Assembly: GCA_037976565.1 (NCBI GenBank)
Contig: CP137686.1
Location: forward strand, 28,473,458-28,537,457
From: Mesocentrotus franciscanus
Lineage: Eukaryota; Echinodermata; Echinoidea; Camarodonta; Strongylocentrotidae
Length of the DNA stretch: 64,000 nt
Direction of reading: 5' to 3'
A program made the position numbers and the translations under genes. The notes under the pieces are model-generated. The model had not been told where the DNA came from. It searched no databases and worked only from the letters and a program-made list of their open reading frames with translations. Shown here in pieces: positions 12,371 to 41,200 of this stretch (positions are counted from its first letter, which is position 1; the number at the start of each line of letters is the position of its first letter).

Positions 12371-13396
12371 TACATGTCCGGACAAACCCATTAGGGTTTC
12401 TATACAGCAACCAAATTCCTATTATTTTACTGTCAATATTTACTATTTTAATAACTGCAACCAAAATATAATCATTATGTATAAGTAGTACTTCTATTAT
12501 ATTTACTGTACGTTGATGTCACTGTTTTTATCATGGAATTATGGAATTGAATAAATACTGAATTGAATTGAATTGAATGTGTAGTTATAGCCTTATGGCA
12601 GATGATCATGCAACCATGATTCACTGGTCATTGATTGTTTTGTCATTGTTAGTACAGACCATGCATTATTAATTTTACTACTGGCTTACGGATTATAATA
12701 TTCAATTGTTTGAGTCAAGTTTTGATTATACTACTATACATGGATGCAAATTGCCATTGAGAAAATGAGCATTTGTATGGCTTCAAAGCAAATATATAAG
12801 TTCATGGACAAATGTGATTATGGAATTTGTCTGCTATTTGATAAGCATCCAGGCATGCAGATATTGACAATTACATTACAGGCATTGCACAATGTCAAAT
12901 CAGTAACAAAAGAAGAAAAAACAGATTACTTTTCTTTTGAATAGTACATACATATGTGTGGGTAGAAAAGTGGTTGTATTATTCATTAATCTGTTTTGAA
13001 AATGCAAGGAGAAACAACAATAGTTAGTGAACATATCAAAACAATATGATGAACAACATAATAAATATCACAATATTGATTTGATAAATGTATTAATTTT
13101 CTCATGTGTTTGTACAAAGTTCTTGTCAAGACTTTGTTGCAAAAGCATAGTTGTGTTGTTGCCACTGCAATAATGTCCTTTGGTAAGACAGTGATCTACA
13201 TTTGCCAGTCTTGACCCATGTGAAGTATATAAGTAGGAAGAAATTCTTGAATCCAGGAAAATCTTATCATGGAAGTTTGGCTACTAAGTTTGGATGAGTA
13301 TTTGTCTTTATTTGCATACAATGTAATGTGATTAGTATTCCCACTTTATGAATTCATCTATGATAATTATCATTTTTCTTTTGTTGATGTTCCCAG

Positions 13397-29001
<15,605 letters not shown>

Positions 29002-30541
29002 CCATTCATCACACCACCATCATCTAATGCTCTTGAACAGAACTGTACCAGCCAGTGTGAATGAGCAAGCCAAGACTTAGATTCTTGTATAAACAATGAT
29101 CAGCACAATGATCAACAGACAGAAGACACCATTGTGTCATCGGCAGAAAATGTGAAGATGAAGGTGACTTCTTTGCTGCATTCATGTCAATGTACAGGTT
29201 ACGGATGGTAGATGGCAAGGAGTGGTGGCATTGAGGAATATCTTTGAACTGTAATAAGAGATTATGATGTCATTGATGATGTCAGCAGAGAAGGGTATTT
29301 TTCAGAAAGGGCGTATCGATACCAAGCTGTAAACAAGGACGTGTGATTATCAAGCTCTAGAGTGTGTGCTTTGAAATGCTTCATGGCTAATCTTTGCAGG
29401 ATTTGTCAGCATTGGAGAGAAGAGAAAATAGTTTCTTGTTTAAAGGCAATAGGAGACAGAAGTGATTGATGTGTCCTTCTGCTTTCATAGAAGAGTTACA
29501 GCCAGAGTGACTGATGATTTAGTTGAAATGCCTTACTCCATTTCTAGTACAGCATGTAGAGATGTCACCATTGGTACTGCTAAGAACGGTGTCACAACAA
29601 ATAGCCTTCAGACATTAGTAACATAATAACACCCTCTCGTTCCAGTCTACAATAACAACAGTAAAAATAGTCTATGTATCTGGGCGGATTTTCATTACAT
29701 TTGATTCTCAGCTTCATGGAGAGTCGTTATGACTGACAAACACTTGCGGAAAACCCCTTATGCGAATTTGTGCATGTTCATGAAAGAAAGGGTCATCCTG
29801 CAACCTTTGTTTTTGTGAGGAACCCTTATCTACATTTTCGGGTTGTATGCTATGAGATTATATTATCCCTGTAACAACGCAACTATACTGCTTAGCTCTG
29901 TCTCGCTACAATTTAATACGATAAGGTGTTACTGGGTAACCATATATTTAGCTCTTGTATAGGCTAATAAATCCATTAATTCTTCTCTTTTCCTCATTGT
30001 AACACAGACCCTGGTTTGATCTTCAACATAATCTTACTTACACTACTACATCTGATAGATAATCATCAGTGTAATATACTCATTTTGACATATAAATATA
30101 TATATATTTTTGCATACTATTTCTATCTCTCCTATTACCCCAATATTATTGTATGGCCACAGGAAGATGCCCTAACAGTGTTTAAATGAAAGTAAGTCTC
30201 TATTTACAGAAAGAACTCTTCATTTTCCAGGCTTGTTTTGAAACAGAATATTCTGAATTTGCAGCATAATATACACTAATAACCATTACAAAGGGTGTTA
30301 ACAAAAACAAAGACAATCTGCTTTGCTTGGTATACAACAGTATCAATACTCTTAAGGGATTTGACACCAGGGTTCAACTTTTGTGTACTATCTAAAATTT
30401 GTATACCCTAGTGATCAGACAGCCTGAATTCAAGGTTATTTTGTCTCTGTTTTATGAGTATTCTGATAAATATGTATTGGGCAAAGCTTAGGCAGTAGAG
30501 CTGCTGATGGGCAGGGGGAATTCCCTTCCTTAGAAATGAAC

Positions 30542-30572
<31 letters not shown>

Positions 30573-31631
30573 CTGGTAGGGTCAACCTGTGGCCAGGTTT
30601 TTGAGAATGATAGTAATATTTGAGATGTGCTTATGATGTACATGTAGATTTAGGCTTCCATGTTCTCACTGGTATTTTCCAGTCTCTCTTTCGTCAGTTT
30701 GATCATGAGTTTGAAATGTTCTGTCATCGTATTATAATTTTTATTTCTTCATGTATGTGTGTTTTAAAGGAGAAACAGATGTTGTATATGGTTGTATTTA
30801 TTCCTTATGTCAATCAGATTTTGGTATTGTAGATTAAATATAATTTCATATTAGATGAGTTTCATTGATGTAGGTATATCGTTTGCATATTGACCTCTGA
30901 GATGCAATAAGTTATTTGTCCTTGATAGAAACATGTTTGAGGTTTGGAACCCAATGTCAACATGCTTTTATTCTAATTTTGTTCTTCTCAAAGTTGACCT
31001 CAAAGTTGACCTTAAGCAGAGTCTTATTCATACAGCACACATAACATACTTTCACTTCTGTGCTATTGATATCATTTCAGAATCGTAAATGGCCTGTTTC
31101 AACTTCTGTTCCAATCTGTGTATTACTATTTATGTATCATTTGAGGGCTAGTTTGTTTTAAGATTACGTGCTCTTGCAAAATAATTGAAGTCTATTACAC
31201 TCGCTAAGATCATTTCTGATATCCAAGAAGCAATTATATCATTGTTATAATTTAAAACAATTGTTGAAGTAATTTGCTTGACAATATGAACTAAAAAAGG
31301 ATGGCTGTTTTTTTTTATAAATCAAGTGTGATGATAAAAGCTGTAATGAAAAGCCCGGTTATCAGGATTTTGTCATTTCAAGTGCACATCTCACAATATG
31401 CAATAATCAGTTGTGTGCGATACAATTCTGAATCAACTTCCATGATCTTAACGTAACGATACCAAATGAATGCACCGCAATGAAACAAATGAGCAAAAAA
31501 ATCACACTCACTCTCCATGTATATATATTTCATTCTGTTTGGGACTGTTACAAACTACTGTAAGATGAGAACATGTTACTTCTCTGCCTGTCAAGGTCAA
31601 AGAGACTTGACCTCTTCCAATTCACTACTTC

Positions 31632-31783
31632 TGGACCCTGTTTCATAAAACTTGATATCAATAACAAGTTACAAGCTACTATTATAAGCTACTGAAATCA
31701 TGGCATCTGATTGGCTGAGAGCAAATTTGTCATAGAAATTCAGCATTTGTTATAGATAACAAGTTTTATTAAACGGGCCCTGG
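31632..31783. mobile_element. MITE with CCCTGTTTCATAAAACTTG ends, copy 1
   Basis: ggaccctgtttcataaaact at the left and aagttttattaaacgggccc at the right are inverted ends. The interior includes catctgattggctgagagca. Confidence 0.82.
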
Positions 31784-31908
31784 TCAGAAACCATGAAATC
31801 CTAGAAGTCATGTGATTCATGTCGTTTCTCAAGCACATTGGGTTTGATACAGTGACACACTCATGCTCACATGCCCATACAATGACATTAAGATGATGTA
31901 CAGTCATA

Positions 31909-32082
31909 CCTGTCTATAAAGGTCACTCAAGGGAGACAGAGAAAGTGTCACTGTAGACAGGTGACCTTTCTAGACAGGGTCTACAATATACATTTCTCTC
32001 TCAAGGGAGACAAATACAGGGGAGGCCACTACAGACAGGTGGCCTTTATAGAGAGGTAGCCACCAAGACAGATTTGACTGTA
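31909..32082. mobile_element. CAGTCAAACCTG-family MITE
   Basis: TACAGTCATACCTGTCTATA at the left and cagatttgactgta at the right, with the gtctataaaggtcac and ggagacaaatac interior blocks. TA on both sides. Confidence 0.78.
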
Positions 32083-32264
32083 TAAAGCATTCCTAATGAT
32101 GCAAAGCACTGAATACTATCTATACCCTGGCTTTAGCTGAGCTACCCTAGGAAGGCAATGGGGCATTCAAGGAACTTTGTCCTACCAGGTACCTATTAAC
32201 TTCACCTGGGTGGAGAGTTACGGATGTGGATTAATGTCTTGCCTTAGGACATGTCGTCTGTTCA

Positions 32265-32535
32265 GATCCAGAAGGGTCTTTATTCTGTGTTAAAGTATGA
32301 AATTTAAAGCCCTTCTAGCTCCACATATATTACTGTCAAACATTGAACCTACTCATTTTGGGGTGCTGACTTACAATGTAGCCTATGAGACAGATAAACA
32401 CAATATTAATCGTGTGTGATGCTCTTGCTTTTGTATACATACTCAATTTTCCATGATGAATCTTGCAAATTATCTACTGAGAGTCAAAAGTGTATTTTGA
32501 ATACAGATTTAATGCCCTTCTGGCTCTCATCATTC
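32265..32535. mobile_element. GAGCCAGAAGGGC-family element
   Basis: cagaagggtctttattctgt at the left and taatgcccttctggctctca at the right form inverted ends. An internal aaagcccttctagctccaca at 32,307 suggests a nested or composite copy. Confidence 0.58.
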
Positions 32536-35179
32536 ATCACATGGTTTACTGGACCGGTATAATGCCTTATTGAAGTGAGAGAAGTAGTGAATTGTAAAAG
32601 GCTTCATCTGAATTTACTTTGCATGAAGCTGTGTTGCAGCGGAATAGAGTAACCAAATTTGAAGCAGCATTATTTTGAAGATAAGATTAAAATTATATGG
32701 TTGTGTTTTTACTGATTTGCTCTGAAGCAGTAGGCCTCTCGCAGGCTCGATTTGTTAAATTCTGTAAGAGTATATGTATATTCTTTGAGTTATTGCTATT
32801 ATTTTTGTGTTTGAAATTAAGTTTGTATTCTTTTCTTTGCACAAATTATTCAGAGTGCTGCAACAGGATTGAATTTAGTAACACATTCTGCTTCTGTAAA
32901 AGTGTCTGATTTACAGAGCTCTCTGAATGGTCCTCATTCTGAAGACATATTTTTTCTTCATTTCTGTGTGCAAAATATCTCCTTCCAATGGTCATAATTT
33001 TCAGTTATTCATCTTCTTATTGGAGTATGAATTGATATACTTTTATGTAACATATTTGATGTGAGGTTGCATGTGGTTTATTACCATGTATTTAATTCTA
33101 TCGTTTTTTAAAACTTACAATGAAGAACATAAGGATATTTCCCTTAAATGTTTGAATAATTATCCGATATTCTATAATATGATATGTAACTTGTATGCAA
33201 ATGAGTTTGTACATTTTCTAATTCTACTGACAGAAATCTGGTTCAAGTGAAGCCTATTTTGTATGGAGTAATTTTTATGGTATTTATCGCTTGGTAATAA
33301 GATATTTTGATATGTATTTCTCTAGAACTCAGCTTATGTGATTGAATTTATTTTGTATTTCTAGGACCATGGGGATTTTCTATGCCGCTTTTGACATTGT
33401 TTCCTTGGTATTTATAGTTGTAGGCCTACCAGCCAAATGGGTTTCCTCCCTCATACAGATCTCATTGTAAAGTTGAGAGAAGGAAATATTTTTTCTTGTT
33501 ATAGTCTGACTTTTGATTTACATGTAGGTTGGTCCTCTTTTTTTATTAATAATATTTACTAATCACATACTTGCTTGCATGGTTGCAGATTTATCAATTT
33601 GTTGTATTTTTCTCTTACTTGATAGTGATTAGTCTTTGTATGTTTGGAATGTTTAACTTGGTTAAACAACCATTTTTTTTCAATGAGATTTAAGAGTATT
33701 GATACAAACAATGCTGTCTCTTATAAATAGATACTTATCTGTCAAGTAAGACATATGCTTGTTAATCTGGGATTTCTTTCTTCAAATATAAAGCTTTTAA
33801 AATACTCTTTATTTATTTGTTCCCATTATTGGAAGATGATATACAATTGTGAATAGGGGTGGTGGTAAAACTTGTAGATTTGTAGAGTATTACTTTATGT
33901 TTAATTGAAAGGAAGCATATTTCCTATAATTAGGGAAATGTGATTTTTAAAACATGAAATATGATTGGTTTGCAACATGCACAAATATACAAGTACCGGT
34001 TTGTCCTCATTAGCGAGTTTTTATTTGCAGTTTAGATGTGGATGTGAAACGAATATGATCCTGGTGGATGAGGGCTCTCCTAATGGACTTTAGTTGAACT
34101 TGCTTTGAAATTGATCAAATAATCATGCAAATGCTGTCACACAATGAATAATACAGGTGTAATACAGCCGAGTACAATTACAAAGATTATGTTTGTACAT
34201 TATAAAGGTAAATAAAGAGTCATATTTCTTTGTGAGTACATTTCATAAATTCCCCTGGAAGTACCAGTATAATCCATGATATTGTCGGCTCAAAATACCA
34301 AAAAAAAATATTGTCTCAACAACAAAAAATAATAATGTTGACTCAAAGCGAAGAGGGTGTTTAATAATCAGTGTAAGGATATGAGTTATTGTAACACCCT
34401 TATGGCTTTCAATAGACATTGGATTGTTGTCAGTCTGTGTGTATCAAAGAATTTATTTATACAAAAGGGTCTTCTAGTGAGAATGGGGACTGTCATAGAA
34501 TACTGTCTTTTATTTACAACTGACACCCTATAATTTTTTAATCCAGATTGTCACTAATCTTAGAACGTCTGATGGTACATGATGAACACGTGGAGGTGGA
34601 ATCCCAAATTTCGTGATGGGATTTTAAAAAGAGCAAAAGTTTTATATTAACTGGGTAGAAAATGGAACAAACGTTTTGCTCATGATACTTTCCTGGTGTA
34701 GATTATGCCAAATATCAACCAATAGGCAACCATTTATACTTACTTAGTGTGACTAATATGTGTCATCTTGACTTTGTAATATTATAGAAAGAAACAAAAC
34801 TTAAAAAAAAAAAATCAGTATTTGTTTTTTGCTTTGCTTCTGTTTTCTTTCTACTGTCTTGTTTTCATACAAATCAAAACGTAGTTGGAAGAAAACCATT
34901 GTAATTATTTTTGTCAAAATGGTTATGTACAAATGAAGAACTGACGATGAAAGTACGACCTGTCTCTGTCTCTTGTCACGAGTCCTTGTCTTTGTGCTGT
35001 GTGAAAGTGTATTGAAAAATTGCAGTATGACTGTCGGTCAATTTCATGTATTAAGGAATGACAATTCCAAAGAATTTTCTATTTTTGCTAAAGATTACCT
35101 AAGACATTTTAATAAAATTCTTGAATTGAATGATATATTACCTAATATGAGGTACTTTCACAACATTTGGGTTTCCTTT

Positions 35180-35364
35180 CAACCATTCATCAAATTAAAA
35201 AAATACATATAAATACTTTTTGTATTCAGTGTTATGGAATGACATAGAAGGTAAATTTTGGGTATTTTTAAAAACAGAATTACCAAAAATTTACCTTCCC
35301 TGTTATTCCATAACAAAGCTTTTTTAAGTACAATACATGTGTTTTATAAATTGATGAATGGTTG
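35180..35364. repeat. Long hairpin (about 185 bp, arms about 85 nt)
   Basis: The outer arm caaccattcatcaaattaaa pairs with ttataaattgatgaatggtt. The inner arm ttatggaatgacatagaagg taaatttt pairs with aaaatttaccttccctgtta ttccataa, closing on a loop of about 15-20 nt near 35,268-35,285. It could be a small MITE or a structured RNA precursor. Confidence 0.78.
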
Positions 35365-36116
35365 ATACACAATTCAACTGTTGTTAAAATTATTAGCTTA
35401 TATTATATCATTAATGTGTACATTTTTATTGAAATGTCCATGATATTCCTTCTGTTCCAAAGTTGGAATTGACCTCTCCTCAAGTGATCACCATTATAAT
35501 GAGAGCCTTATGCTAATCAGGGTAAAGATGGGCTAATAATAAGATTGCAGGGAGAACAGTATTCATACTGATGTGGCTTCTGACTGCCCTGGGTAAACAT
35601 GACATGTTTTAGCTGATGTTGCTGTTGTTGGTTGTTGTTGCTACTGTTAGATAACAATATGCTTCAAGTTGTTGAAACCACCAAATCAGAATCATGATTT
35701 GATCCAAAGTCTGATGAAAAGTTGTCACACAGCTGATATTTATATCATTAAAACATACTCTATGCAAAAATTAAGTCACACACTTGTTCAAACACATAAT
35801 CAATGTAAAAATGTCAGAGACATATTTGATATTTCTCAAGGAATTTTTATTTACAAATATAATATATCGCACATATCCATTGTTCACACATTACTGAAAA
35901 CTTGTCAAATATATAGGCACTACTGTGATTCTACACAGCAACTATTATCTACCTATTTACAACTCCTTGCATAGAGGCAAATACCAAAGATATTAGTCAC
36001 TTCATAGTACAAGTTGATCGTAAGGCTTTTGTCTGTTAATTTAAAGTAATTCAAAATATAACTGGACAGCTGCATGGCTCTTGTCAGAAACATATTTGAT
36101 GACAATTGTTTGTTCT

Positions 36117-36267
36117 GGGCCCTGTTTCATAAAACTTGATATCAATAACAAGTTACAAGCTACTGTTATAAGCTACTAAAATCATGGCATCTGATTGGCT
36201 AAAAGCAAATTTGTCATAGAAATTTAGCAGTTGTCATAGATAACAAGTTTTATGAAACAGGGCCCCT
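36117..36267. mobile_element. MITE with CCCTGTTTCATAAAACTTG ends, copy 2
   Basis: gggccctgtttcataaaact / aagttttatgaaacagggcc termini. The interior is nearly identical to the copy at 31,632 (catctgattggctaaaagca). Confidence 0.85.
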
Positions 36268-36984
36268 GGCTGGCATTACAGCATCCTTGGGAGCTTGGAC
36301 AGAATCAAGAAATCTTGCAGGTTGAAAAGTACAATGAAATTATTACCTTTCCCAGTAAACTAGGCAGTAAACATCTTTGCATTTATCCTTGTACATACAA
36401 TATAGTTGCGATTCAACTTTGGTTTTTACACGCAAGCATATATGGTAACAAAATAAAGCAGCACAGTGCATTCATTGTAAACCAAAATTTGTCCATGTCT
36501 CCCCTCTCATCACTGATCTTCACTGGCTTCACGTTAATAATCATATCATACATAAGACCTCAATTCTCACAAGTGTCTGAATAATCAGGCCCCAACATAC
36601 CTAGGTGATCTACTCCATTCACACACATTCATGTATAATACATGATCAGCCAGTAATAAAACACTTGCACATCAGCCTATACGGTGCTGCTAAAGTACTA
36701 ATAGTGAATACACTAATTGATGTATAGCGTAAAGGTTTCCTAGATATAAAAATTACTAGAATAGTACTTGAAACAATGATATGCAGAGGACAACTAATAC
36801 GAATTATGAATGATCTTCTACCCTTCTTAATGAGTACATGGTACATTTTGGACGGCTTCTACTACAAAACTGACCCGTTATTCATTATTCTCTTTCATCG
36901 ATAACAAATCACACACATATATGTATAAGATGCACTGGTAAATACCGGTACACGAACGTCTATGCTGTAAGTAGACGATCACAA

Positions 36985-37268
36985 TCTGACACAACCCACA
37001 AGGGCCTTAACTCACAGTTTGATGTATGGCGGTATTGAAACACTGTACAGATACTTTTATCTTTTATCTTGGATGATGAATATTTCATACATCCCTCTCG
37101 TAACTAAGAAACAACAGTTAAGATTTTGTCATTTATCTTGCATCACAAGGGCTCTTAATCAGCTAATTTTGAACTGTACCAGCTTCAAACTCTATAAACT
37201 CAAACCTTGTAGCAGAATGTTATAAAATGAATCACCAAAGTGATTTAATGCCCTTGAGGTTCTCAGGA
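36985..37268. mobile_element. GAGCCAGAAGGGC-family element, diverged
   Basis: cacaagggccttaactcaca at the left and atttaatgcccttgaggttc at the right are complementary ends about 280 bp apart. No coding capacity. Confidence 0.55.
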
Positions 37269-37523
37269 GACAGACTTAGCAATCAACATAATCTAAAAGC
37301 AATCAGCTTCTAGAAGCAGTAAGTCACAAATTGTGTATCCCTTGTGAATTCATAATCTGCTCACAACTACCCAATTTTTCTGGAAAGCGCTGAAGTACAG
37401 AGTACCTAAATCAAGTGTTTTTCAAGGAATTTTGCAAGATAATATGAATCTGCAGAGCATTCATTTTCAGAATGCATTCCATATTTTTTAAAAATAAATA
37501 ATGAATTTGTAAACTTTCATTAA

Positions 37524-37529
37524 TTTATT
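37524..37529 (-). terminator. XRRA1: Candidate XRRA1 polyadenylation signal
   Basis: TTTATT on the plus strand is AATAAA on the minus strand, about 550 bases beyond the XRRA1 stop. Position is plausible; no transcript evidence. Confidence 0.3.
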
Positions 37530-37770
37530 GTTTTCAAAGCACATAGCACTTCCAGACTTTAAAGTTTACCTTTGCAAATATAGCAATGGTTGATATCACA
37601 ATCTGCTTTCACACACTATTCAAAGTACACAAAGTACATTTATAACAACCCTAGATGATAATCTTACATGTATACAAATTAGAAATATTGGTCCTCTATC
37701 ACAATAGTACAATCAAGGTGAAATTATTGTTCAGAAAGCCCAAATGGGGACACCACACTCTGCTATCACA

Positions 37771-38080
37771 GGTAGGACTAAGAACCATTCTATGGATTGG
37801 ACTAAGAACTGTTCTGTGAGGAAGATGAGGAACTATTCAATATGTGTAACTGAGAACTGCTTTAAACATTGGACTAAGAAATGTCCTATAAGTAGGCTAC
37901 AGAACAGTTCTAAAGAATGGGCTAAACACTGTTCTGTAGGATGGACTAGGAACTATTCTATACTTGGAACTAAGACCTGTTTTACAGGTTTGATTATGAA
38001 CCATTCTAAAGGCAGGATTATGAACTGATCCCTAGGGTGGGCTAAGGCCTGTTACAGGTTGGACTAAGAACGGTTCTATT
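37771..38080. repeat. 24-bp minisatellite overlapping the XRRA1 stop codon
   Basis: About 13 imperfect units of GGACTAAGAACTGTTCTATA plus four to six bases. The last unit (ggactaagaacggttctatt) contains the XRRA1 TAG (minus strand, 38,078-38,076). Because the unit is 24 bp, the plus strand stays open for 94 codons (37,744-38,028) as an 8-residue repeat such as WTKNCSVR / WTKKCPIS / WTRNYSIL. Whether that frame is translated is unknown. Confidence 0.88.
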
Positions 38081-38237
38081 CTGCAACCACCTCCCTAGAC
38101 TGTTGTCTAGAGGACTGGGCTGACTTCATAGTACTTTCAAGTTGTTCCAGGTCCTGTATCATCAAGTCTATCTGTTCATCCTCTTCCTGCTTATCCTTCA
38201 TGGATGCATTGCGGACTGCGCTGTATTTGTTCTGGAT
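38076..38237 (-). CDS. XRRA1: XRRA1 exon 13 (terminal)
   Basis: IQNKYSAVRNASMKDKQEDE, LMIQDLEQLESTMK, ending REVVAE and TAG at 38,078-38,076. The final bases lie in the last unit of the 24-bp minisatellite, which forms the proximal 3' UTR. Confidence 0.9.
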   Translation of the reverse strand: MQNKYSAVRNASMKDKQEEDEQIDLMIQDLEQLESTMKSAQSSRQQSREVVAE

Positions 38238-41200
38238 CTGTGAAGAGAAACAAAATACAATTACTGAATGAACTGCATTCTAAATAGAAACCACTTAACA
38301 CAAAGAAATCCTTAATAATTAACATAAAGAAATCCTTCCAAATAGAAGTGAGAATACATGTAGGCCCTGCTTCAGAAAACTTACAATCATTGATATGAGC
38401 TACTGAAATCATATCATTTGAATGATAGTGAGCGAAATCTTAATGCAAAATCTAGAGAACTCTTTTATTTATTAGTCATTGCATGTGGTATTTAGCTATT
38501 TTCAACTCATACACTGACCCATAACAGATACCCATATACAACTTTAACCATGGTGTTCTATCATTTCTTTGGAGTACATGTAATGCAAGTTGTTTTTTTA
38601 GTAACTATAGACAGAGACATATAAAGAAAAGTAACAATTAAAGCCCCTCTGCACTAGTTTGGGCAGGAGGGATTAGAGGGATTAGCATGGTCACTGACAG
38701 GTGGTTATCTCATCAACTCAGCTTTCAATTAACATAAGAAAAAGAGGATCATGGGGGACCAACGGGCACCGCTTAGGCATTGTTTTCTATATAGAGGGAG
38801 CAAGTAGCTACAAGTAGTACAGAAGGGCTTTAAAATAAAGATATATTTTACCTCTTGAAGAAGTCTGGTGACCTGAGGGAACTCCTTCATCTTTTCTCTA
38901 TCGGCTAGGATCTCTCCTAGATTCTTTTCTACATAGGTCTCTCTACTCTTCATCACCTCCAGGATATCACTAAGCTTCTCTGCTTTGGTCAGGTGTGGAG
39001 GCTTCTCAGGAACTTTGCTCTGGAAGGAAAAACAATTCAGAAATAACAATCACTATGATACGCTACTGATAATATTAATTTTGTACACACAAACAATGTA
39101 TTACATATCAAATAAAATGAATTGCATTCTAACTGCATGGAAAGTGACTTGTGAGTAGACAGTGCATTAACTCTGGTGTACAAGGAAGTTAACTCTGAGC
39201 TTCAACAAATAAACAATTTCTCCCTTTCATGCTCTTTCACTGAACTGGACTTAGTTCTTATAATACTTGATCTTAAATTATCCACTTATTTGGGGTAGTT
39301 GGTCCTGTCATAATTGGAATTTCTAAGCCAGGATCCCATTTATAAGACAAAAGCTCCAGTGACAATTGTTCTACTGTCAATTCTTTCATCTCTGAACCAA
39401 ACACTACAATTTGTATATCTTCCTAAACCCAACCTAAAACCTCACTGCAACTTTATCCCTATAATTTCAATGAAATAAACCTATGAGCTAATGCCTTTTA
39501 TTGGAGCAAATGTCTCATCAACCATTTATCAGGTTAAAATCATCCAGCTCCTACCTTTTGATATGGTTTGAATGGCTTCTGTACCCTCTGTAGATCCACC
39601 TTGTTCTCTCCATAGACCGTTGAATGCTTCAATGCAAGGCGCAATGACCTCAGGTTGCTCTGGATATCAGGGGCAGTATACACCTCAGGATCATCTGGTG
39701 CATCATAGAACATCTCGTAACCTTTGAACTTCTGAGGTACTTTCATGGAGTAGGCAGCGCTGTCGACCCTGAGTTTTCGGGTCTTGGGTTTGTCTGGTGG
39801 TCTGGGGGCCTGGGAGGGGGGCTTTGGCGTGTGTTTCTCTTGTTTTGGGGTCTCATCCTCTGGGTGTTCATCCACCTAGGAAGAATATAAAGGAAGGAAT
39901 CTTGTAAGAACTAAACAAATTATATTCATAAGTTACAACTGAAGTTATGGTCAAATCTGCCTAATACTGGTCACCTTTACAGACCACCTATAAAAAAAGA
40001 CTACTTTCATATGTTTTTTTCAGGATGAAAGCATGGATTACTACACATCAATCTTTTCATTGCCAAATACCCAACCACAAATTGATGCAGTCTGTAAATA
40101 GATAAAATGTGTACTGTCTGATTCAATTCTCAAATTAGATTAGGATAATAAATGGTGCACCATTTGAGGGTCACAATCTTTCACATCTCATGTGACTGTT
40201 CAAGTCCAGACCAACCATCTAGCATATCATGTTTCATACAAGAATTACCCTGATGGCTACAAAACCATTCACATAATAAATGACCTGGCCTGGATGTATA
40301 CCACTGATCCACATGCAGGTACGCTGTGCAAGGAATACGCAAGAAGAACTTTCAATTTCTTTGACCCTAAAAGAAAGTTCAACTTCAACTTCAAGTTCAA
40401 GTTCATTTTATTCAAAACCACACAAAACATGATATAAATTTACCTGTGTCAAGAAAACAGGTTCATCAGCAGTCTTATCCTTGGCCTTGGCTTCAGGTCT
40501 TGGCTCATCTTCAACATCTGATCCACCAAAGCTCTCCTCAGTCCAAGTCTTAGTCCTCTGATTCCGCTCCTCTTGATCCTGTGCCTCCCTATCATGCAAT
40601 GGATCGGTCCCATCTTGGTCGTGATGTATGGGTGGTAGAGGCTGCGAGGATGGACGAGTCAATTCCTCCCTGGAGGGGTGTTTTGATTGCTTTGGTGGAG
40701 GGGTTTGGGATGTGGATGGAAGGGCTGGTTTGGAGTCTGGGGTTGGACCTTCAAGCATCAGCTGCAGGGGTTTCTTGGGAATGGGTGGAACTAATTCTGC
40801 TACCTGCATCAATACAGAAATATAAAAAAATCAATATCAATACAATAGGGAAAGTCAAAGCTATTTTGCTCATATATTAATGCTAACATCTAAAATTTTA
40901 GAACAACTGATGCTGGTATTAATTTGCAAGCCCTACTAGAACTTGGCAATATTATTGATAAGTGACACTATTCTTCTGTTGTTTTTTCATGTTCATAATA
41001 CCATTATACTTGGTGCCTTACGTGACACTAAATGACCATACACCTTGGCCTAGCCCGATAACCCTACCCTAACCCTATCTTCAAGAAAATAAAGCCCAGA
41101 CCAAATGTCCTCAAAGCAAATATCAGATCATCTTGAAGAGACTCACCTTTCTATGTGGTTTGTTTGGTACCACAACCGGTGGCTTGGGTACCAGGCTAGG

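Larger units (their letters stand above)
1..13396. other. Repeat-rich region with no recognised exon, probably intronic
   Basis: No open frame here resembles a known protein. The missing kinase N-lobe (glycine loop, VAIK lysine, alphaC) was looked for and not seen, although exons under about 60 codons could be missed. Identified contents are the inverted-repeat elements listed separately. Remaining sequence (960-2560, 2970-4680, 6650-8990, 9170-9965, 12370-13396) is AT-rich DNA with microsatellites and scattered TACATGTA palindromes. Confidence 0.6.
29002..37770. other. Exon-free interval between the kinase stop and the XRRA1 3' end
   Basis: No conserved frame on either strand. The proximal part is presumably the long kinase 3' UTR (an AATAAA occurs at 29,966, others further on; the true end cannot be chosen by eye). 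Contains a CA repeat (30,540-30,563), GGGCCCTGTTTCATAA-type MITEs, a CAGTCAAACCTG element and a long hairpin at 35,180. The frames at 32697, 34973, 35669 and 36252 have no family signal. Confidence 0.6.

Noticed and set aside
35669..36584. Frames of 101 and 110 codons between the kinase and XRRA1
   Set aside because: AT-rich composition, no splice or domain signal; the second crosses a MITE end.
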